64,000 nucleotides of DNA from an uncultured Lachnospiraceae bacterium. GTDB lineage: Bacteria; Bacillota; Clostridia; Lachnospirales; Lachnospiraceae. This document shows positions 63,529 through 64,000 of this stretch, piece after piece (position 1 is the first letter of the stretch; each line of letters starts with the position of its first letter). The position numbers and the translations under genes were made by a program. The stretch lies in assembly GCA_910586555.1 (NCBI GenBank), contig CAJUJY010000001.1, positions 1-64,000 on the forward strand, read 5' to 3'. The notes under the pieces are model-generated. The model was not told the origin of the DNA. It ran no database searches and worked only from the letters and a program-made list of their open reading frames with translations.

Positions 63529-64000
63529 ATGAAAAAGAAGATATATTCAGGATTGTTAATAACAATTTTATTAACAGGCATAACAGGTTGTGGCAAAAAA
63601 GAGGACAATATCACTAATAGTCCTGTTCCTACAAAACTTGTATCTAATACAGATACTTCAAAAAATACTGTACCAGAAAATACTAAAGTACTAGCTACCC
63701 CAGATTTTAACAAGCAAGAAAGTGCGAAACCATCTATAAGCCAAAAACCAGAAAATACAGAACCATCTATAGCTCAAAAACCAAAAAGTACAGAACCAGC
63801 CATAACACCAAAACCAGAAATTAAAATAGGTGAACTTTCTGCATCACAACAGTATTCAGATATAAGCAGAACCATCAAAGTCCTTGGGTTAAAAGAATAT
63901 AAAAAACTTAAAAGTAAAAAATATACAGATAAAGCCTCAAAAGGGAAAAAATTTTTAATTCTATTTTTATCCATAAAGAATAATAGTAATGAAGATGATT
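63529..64000 (+). CDS. Lipoprotein with Pro-rich linker, DUF4352-like (partial, runs off the window)
   Basis: Read from the ATG at 63529 (AAAGGAAA upstream). The lipobox is in LLTGITGCGKKED (Cys about 21), followed by a Thr/Pro/Lys-rich linker with KPENTEPSI repeats. A C-terminal domain beginning ISRTIKVLGLKEY...GKKFLILFLSIKNNSNED resembles DUF4352/immunoglobulin-like extracellular domains (teichoic-binding-like). The 3' end is beyond 64000. It probably sits on the outer face of the membrane. Confidence 0.7.
   Translation, partial: MKKKIYSGLLITILLTGITGCGKKEDNITNSPVPTKLVSNTDTSKNTVPENTKVLATPDFNKQESAKPSISQKPENTEPSIAQKPKSTEPAITPKPEIKIGELSASQQYSDISRTIKVLGLKEYKKLKSKKYTDKASKGKKFLILFLSIKNNSNEDD

Overview
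The window looks like chromosome from a low-GC Gram-positive anaerobe of the Clostridia, most probably Lachnospiraceae. This rests on gene style: long secreted proteins with Ig-like, BACON-like and leucine-rich repeats, a secG-rnr-smpB-ssrA cluster, DUF1292 and DUF5050 proteins, and NADP-type GdhA. It is an inference, because there is no rRNA gene here. Most genes from 0 to 44 kb lie on the minus strand.

Layout. 0-9 kb: a truncated repeat element, an ECF sigma/anti-sigma pair, a PocR-type hybrid histidine kinase with a two-receiver response regulator, an FNT-family channel and a nucleotidyltransferase. 9-13.6 kb: tmRNA, SmpB, RNase R and SecG. 13.6-14.25 kb: a 654-bp element with long terminal inverted repeats. 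14-20 kb: a BspA-like surface protein, a DUF5050 protein and a glycosyltransferase. 20-26 kb: cobalamin-dependent methionine synthase, FliB-like lysine methylase, an unlisted 50-aa membrane protein, PyrE and a secreted protein. 26.7-29.6 kb: a one-polypeptide restriction-modification enzyme behind an excisionase-like HTH protein. 29.8-35 kb: three secreted Ig/BACON/vWA proteins. 35-38 kb: a resolvase, a hicB remnant and a FokI-like double adenine methyltransferase with no nuclease. 38-42 kb: MetY, a DUF4097 protein whose start codon seems lost, and MetF. 41.9-42.7 kb: a second full copy of the inverted-repeat element. 42.8-44 kb: a DtxR-like regulator and a methyltransferase.

The main discovery is at 44.9-56.9 kb. 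A polysaccharide deacetylase gene is split in two. The N-terminal part ends at about 44927 and the C-terminal part resumes at about 56902, in the same orientation. Between them lie 11,975 bp that end with a large serine recombinase. Joining the outer flanks restores the reading frame. Joining the inner ends gives a 38-bp near-palindrome centred on a GA dinucleotide, as expected of attP for a large serine recombinase. The layout resembles the skin element in sigK and SP-beta in spsM, which excise to rebuild a sporulation gene. Unusually, the insert carries housekeeping-type genes: gdhA, ridA, a HAD phosphatase, a response regulator, an NlpC/P60 hydrolase and a trigger-factor-like foldase.

A second candidate novelty is the 654-726 bp inverted-repeat element. 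It has two full copies and one truncated copy. It shows terminal inverted repeats, probable 9-10 bp target duplications and two internal domains whose stems are kept while their sequences change. It is either a structured RNA carried by a MITE-like element or a set of DNA hairpins used in transposition.

The right end (57-64 kb) holds a promoter with a structured leader before a DUF1292 gene. Beyond it lies a tyrosine recombinase and a partner protein next to a 1,010-aa surface-protein ORF with no signal peptide or good start, which could be a silent recombination cassette. A lipoprotein gene then runs off the window.
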